Part shown: in pieces, positions 5,705-8,312 of the stretch
Layout of the letters: every line of letters starts with the position of its first letter
Position numbering within the stretch: the first letter of the stretch is position 1
Assembly: GCA_019308145.1 (NCBI GenBank)
Contig: JAFDIG010000105.1
Span: 1-8,312, forward strand
DNA from: Deltaproteobacteria bacterium
GTDB taxonomy: Bacteria; Desulfobacterota; JAFDIG01
Length of the DNA stretch: 8,312 bases
Direction of reading: 5' to 3'
Translations under genes and position numbers: made by a program
Notes under the pieces: model-generated
Seen by the model: only the letters and a program-made list of their open reading frames with translations
Told to the model about the DNA's origin: nothing
The model's database searches: none

Positions 5705-6667
5705 ATGAAGCGATACATATTACTATTATTAATAATACCTTTTCTTATTATCAGCTGTGGGAAAAAGGATAAAGAAAAAAAAGAAATAGCAAAAAGGATT
5801 CCTAATCATCCTCCCTCAGTTGTCTGGGTAAGGATAAAACCTAATGTCCTTTATCCGTCAAGCGATATAAAAGCAGAAGTAAAGGCTCAAGATCCAGATG
5901 GCGATAAAGTCTCCTTATCATATCGCTGGTTTATTAATAACGAGCTATTAAATGATAAAAAAGATAACCACCCTGGTATCTTACCTTTGAATGAAGGGGA
6001 TGTAATAAAAGTAGTGGTTACACCTTTTGATGGTAGAAAAAAAGGCAAACCTATAGCAGCAACAAAAAGTGTTCCAAAACGAACACCTGTTGTAACATCT
6101 ATTATAATTACACCAAAAAATCCTACTGTTAAAAATAGACTTATAGCAAAGGTAGCTGTTGCTATTTTTGATGGAAAAAAGATAACAACATACCATTATC
6201 AATGGTACAAAAACGATGAACCAATACCAGGAGCTGACAAGGTTTACCTTGATCCTCTCTACTTTAAGAAGGGGGATAAGATATCAGTTAAAGTAACACC
6301 AGAAAATGAAGATGGTGTAATGGGAATAAGTGGAAAAACAAAACCTGTTACTATCCAAAACAGTCCACCCGTTATTACGAGCAAACCAAAATTTATTGAA
6401 TCAAAAAATGAAGAAGGTATTTATCTTTATCAAGTAAAGGCAAAAGATCCAGATAATGATAAACTTATGATATCTCTTAAAGGTGATTTACCAAAAGGTA
6501 TCTCCATTGATAAAAATGGGCTCATAAAATGGGATACAAAAAAAAGCGATCCTAAAAAAAAATATAAAATTATAATCAGAGTGGATGATGGAGATGGTGG
6601 GATTTGTGAGCAGAGCTTTAGCCTTGTTCCTCCTAAGGTGAAAAAGTTTATAAAAAAGAGTTTTTAA
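5705..6667 (+). CDS. Lipoprotein with three Ig/cadherin-like beta-sandwich domains, function unknown
   Basis: A 320-residue exported lipoprotein. A short N-terminus MKRY and a hydrophobic core end in the lipobox LIISC, giving a lipidated Cys18. The next residues are GKK rather than an acidic pair, so outer-membrane sorting is plausible. A charged linker follows, then three beta-rich modules at about 36-125, 128-218 and 220-308. Module 1 has NHPPSVVWV, DPDGDKV (63-69) and YRWFINNELL. Module 2 repeats this plan with YQWYKNDEPI (164-173). Module 3 has NSPPVITS, DPDNDKL (248-254), LPKGISID..GLIKWD and DDGDGG, like cadherin-like/He_PIG Ig folds. The Asp-rich loops may bind calcium. It lies 26 bp before the sigma-54 regulator gene and is probably cotranscribed with it. 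I do not recognise a specific family. A structural, adhesive or envelope-sensing role is possible, but that is inference. Confidence 0.85.
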   Translation: MKRYILLLLIIPFLIISCGKKDKEKKEIAKRIPNHPPSVVWVRIKPNVLYPSSDIKAEVKAQDPDGDKVSLSYRWFINNELLNDKKDNHPGILPLNEGDVIKVVVTPFDGRKKGKPIAATKSVPKRTPVVTSIIITPKNPTVKNRLIAKVAVAIFDGKKITTYHYQWYKNDEPIPGADKVYLDPLYFKKGDKISVKVTPENEDGVMGISGKTKPVTIQNSPPVITSKPKFIESKNEEGIYLYQVKAKDPDNDKLMISLKGDLPKGISIDKNGLIKWDTKKSDPKKKYKIIIRVDDGDGGICEQSFSLVPPKVKKFIKKSF

Positions 6668-6693
6668 TATACAAGGAATCTTAAAAAGCAAAA

Positions 6694-8061
6694 ATGAGCA
6701 CAAAAGGTAAGATATTGATCATAGATGATGAAGAAAGTATGAGGGATATGGTATCAAAAATCCTACGCCGTGAGAATTTTTATACAAAAGGATGTGAAAA
6801 TGGATTGGAAGCTATTAAGCTACTTGAAAAAGAAGAGTTTGATGCGATTTTATGTGATGTAAGGATGAGTAAAATGGATGGAATAGAATTTCTTAAGGAG
6901 GCAAAAAAGAGAGATTACGATGCTATAATTATCATGATGTCTGCTTATGGTAGCATAGATTCTGCTGTTAAAGCCATGAAACTTGGGGCATATGATTATA
7001 TATCAAAACCGTTTAAGCCAGATGAGATACTCCTTACCTTGGAAAAAGGTCTTGAACACAAAAAACTTAAAAAAGAAAATATTGAATTAAAAGAGAGATT
7101 AAAAGGTGGTTACATCTTTGAAAATATAGTAGGTAAAAGTCAAAAGATTATTTCCCTTTTTAAAACTATCGATAGGGTGGCTAAATATGATTCTACTGTG
7201 TTAATCGTTGGTGAATCAGGTACTGGAAAAGAATTAGTTGCCAAAGCTATCCACAATAAAAGCGAGAGGAAAAAGGGGCCTTTTATTGCGGTCAATTGCG
7301 GTGCTATCCCCCATGACTTGCTTGAAAGTGAGCTTTTTGGTCATATGGCAGGTGCATTTACTGATGCAAAAAAGGATAAAGCAGGCCTATTTGAAGAGGC
7401 AGAACATGGAACCCTTTTCCTTGATGAAATTGGTGAGCTTCCTTCTCCACTCCAGGTAAAATTACTTAGGGTCTTGCAAGATGGTGAGGTCAGAAGGATA
7501 GGTGAAAACATCTCACGTAAAGTTTCAGTAAGGGTAATAGCTGCCACTGCAAGAGATCTTGCAAAGGAAGTGGCTCAGAATAAATTTAGAAGTGATCTTT
7601 TTTATCGTTTAAATGTTCTTCCTATCTGTATACCGCCTTTAAGGGAAAGAAAAGAAGATATACCTTTATTGATTGACCATTTTATTCAGAAGATTAATCA
7701 AAGATTAAATCTAAAAATAAATGGTATAGAAAAGGAGACATTAAAATATCTCATTGAATATGAATGGCCAGGCAATATAAGAGAGCTTGAAAACTGTATT
7801 GAAAGAATGATGATAATGACAGATAATAAGTGGCTTTCAACTTCTGATATCCCACAGGAAATAATGTTAAAGATAAAACCATCAAAACAACTCATACCAG
7901 ATGAAGTCATCTCCATAAAAAAGGCAAGCAAAATGATAGAAGAAGAGCTAATAAAAAAAGCCCTTAAAAAAACAGGAAACAACCATTCTCAAGCTGCGAG
8001 ATTATTAGAGATAAGTTATAAAAGTTTGCTTACCAAAATAAAGGAGTATGGAATAGAATAA
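6694..8061 (+). CDS. Sigma-54-dependent response regulator, NtrC/AtoC/ZraR family
   Basis: A 455-residue cytoplasmic transcription activator of complete NtrC architecture. The receiver domain (about 5-120) has acidic pocket D11-D12, phospho-acceptor D55 (LCDVRM), S83 and K105 (SKPFKP). A short charged helix (120-136) links to the AAA+ domain (about 145-370). That domain has Walker A GESGTGKE (173-180), the sigma-54 contact loop as GAFTDA (220-225), Walker B LFLDEIGELP (241-250), arginine-finger region FRSDLFYRLN (298-307) and sensor II WPGNIRELEN (358-367). A Fis-type HTH is at 427-453 (NHSQAARLLEIS). When phosphorylated it should oligomerise and open sigma-54 promoter complexes. ATG 6694 is the only start, as an in-frame stop lies 12 bases upstream; its Shine-Dalgarno is weak. 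No partner histidine kinase is in the window. The exact regulon cannot be told from sequence. Confidence 0.95.
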   Translation: MSTKGKILIIDDEESMRDMVSKILRRENFYTKGCENGLEAIKLLEKEEFDAILCDVRMSKMDGIEFLKEAKKRDYDAIIIMMSAYGSIDSAVKAMKLGAYDYISKPFKPDEILLTLEKGLEHKKLKKENIELKERLKGGYIFENIVGKSQKIISLFKTIDRVAKYDSTVLIVGESGTGKELVAKAIHNKSERKKGPFIAVNCGAIPHDLLESELFGHMAGAFTDAKKDKAGLFEEAEHGTLFLDEIGELPSPLQVKLLRVLQDGEVRRIGENISRKVSVRVIAATARDLAKEVAQNKFRSDLFYRLNVLPICIPPLRERKEDIPLLIDHFIQKINQRLNLKINGIEKETLKYLIEYEWPGNIRELENCIERMMIMTDNKWLSTSDIPQEIMLKIKPSKQLIPDEVISIKKASKMIEEELIKKALKKTGNNHSQAARLLEISYKSLLTKIKEYGIE

Positions 8062-8119
8062 AAAATCTTTTCTTTTATTTTTAGAATGGTGTAGTCAGTT
8101 AAAGGTAATTAGTCGGTTT
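8062..8119. other. Short gap between convergent response regulator and IclR-like frame
   Basis: These 58 bases hold a T-rich run just after the regulator stop (CTTTTCTTTTATTTTTAG) but no convincing stem before it, so no terminator is called. This is also where the missing IclR effector domain would have to begin. None of the three minus-strand frames continues it. Confidence 0.55.
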
Positions 8120-8312
8120 TCAATATGGATTATCTAAAACCTTTCCTAACCTAAAAATCTCTGGTCCAAGGGAATATGTTTCTCTTTCCTTATGTTGCGT
8201 AACAAAGCCTTCTTCTTTTAAATTTTGTAAAATTCTAAAAGCAGTTGATTTAGAAAGCTTAACACTTTTGGCAATCTCATCAAGTGTTCTTTCCTTTTTA
8301 TCATAAGAAAAT
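8120..8312 (-). pseudogene. IclR-family regulator end: winged-helix domain only, effector domain missing (5' end outside window)
   Basis: Read on the minus strand from the window edge, 63 codons are open: FSYDKKERTLDEIAKSVKLS, then KSTAFRILQNLKEEGFVTQH, then KERETYSLGPEIFRLGKVL, ending DNPY and TGA at 8120-8122. This is the classic IclR N-terminal winged helix: the L-D-E-I-A helix, the S-K-S-T-A-F-R-I-L recognition helix, L..EGFV, and the wing strand ending in YSLGP...LG. A full IclR protein continues for about 170-180 more residues with an effector-binding domain. Here the frame stops within a few residues of the domain end, and only 58 bases remain before the converging regulator gene. I see no frameshifted continuation. 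It is most likely a truncated remnant, although a functional HTH-only protein is possible. IclR regulators often govern carboxylate and aromatic-acid uptake loci. Confidence 0.72.

Noticed and set aside
5482..5718. 78-codon minus-strand frame rich in Lys, Asn and Phe, antisense to the lipoprotein start
   Set aside because: Its composition reflects the AT-rich spacer. There is no ribosome site before its start, no recognisable domain, and the KFQS-KFQS stretch is just the 12-bp repeat translated.

Overview
The window is AT-rich (roughly one third G+C by eye) and looks like chromosomal DNA from a Gram-negative bacterium. Support for this comes from two periplasmic-binding-protein-dependent carboxylate transporter families (TRAP and TTT), a lipobox outer-membrane-type lipoprotein and a sigma-54-dependent response regulator. 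That mix would suit a low-GC member of the Desulfobacterota (deltaproteobacterial type) or a similar anaerobe, but this assignment is inference.

Layout. (1) At 1-818, plus strand, lie the 3' end of a TRAP large permease (DctM) and a complete small permease (DctQ). (2) At 948-5180, minus strand, there is a compact operon tctC-tctA-tctB-larA: a complete tripartite tricarboxylate transporter followed by a LarA-family nickel-pincer 2-hydroxyacid racemase. (3) At 5181-5704 there is a very AT-rich divergent intergenic region holding the tctC leader and the start signals of the next gene. (4) At 5705-8061, plus strand, lie a lipoprotein with three Ig/cadherin-like domains and an NtrC/AtoC-type response regulator, 26 bp apart. 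(5) At 8120-8312, minus strand, is the end of an IclR-type reading frame that stops right after its winged-helix DNA-binding domain.

How it fits together. The left half reads as a hydroxycarboxylate uptake and conversion locus. The TTT system would bind the substrate in the periplasm (TctC) and import it (TctA/TctB), and LarA would interconvert its D and L forms. The adjacent TRAP genes suggest a second carboxylate uptake route. The truncated IclR-like frame is of a regulator type often found beside such genes. The lipoprotein and sigma-54 activator look like an independent unit whose targets are not visible here.

The strongest observation is a perfect 26-bp tandem duplication inside the 3' end of larA (1149-1201). 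It shifts the frame and cuts the protein from 418 to 365 residues. Removing one copy restores a continuous LarA C-terminus that I could translate through to a stop at 948. Other points are the permuted gene order in both transporters, an extra near-perfect Shine-Dalgarno sequence with a start-stop codon pair in the tctC leader, a GAFTDA variant in the sigma-54 activator, and the HTH-only IclR frame. I see no mobile element, CRISPR array, tRNA or rRNA, and no clearly novel multi-gene system.
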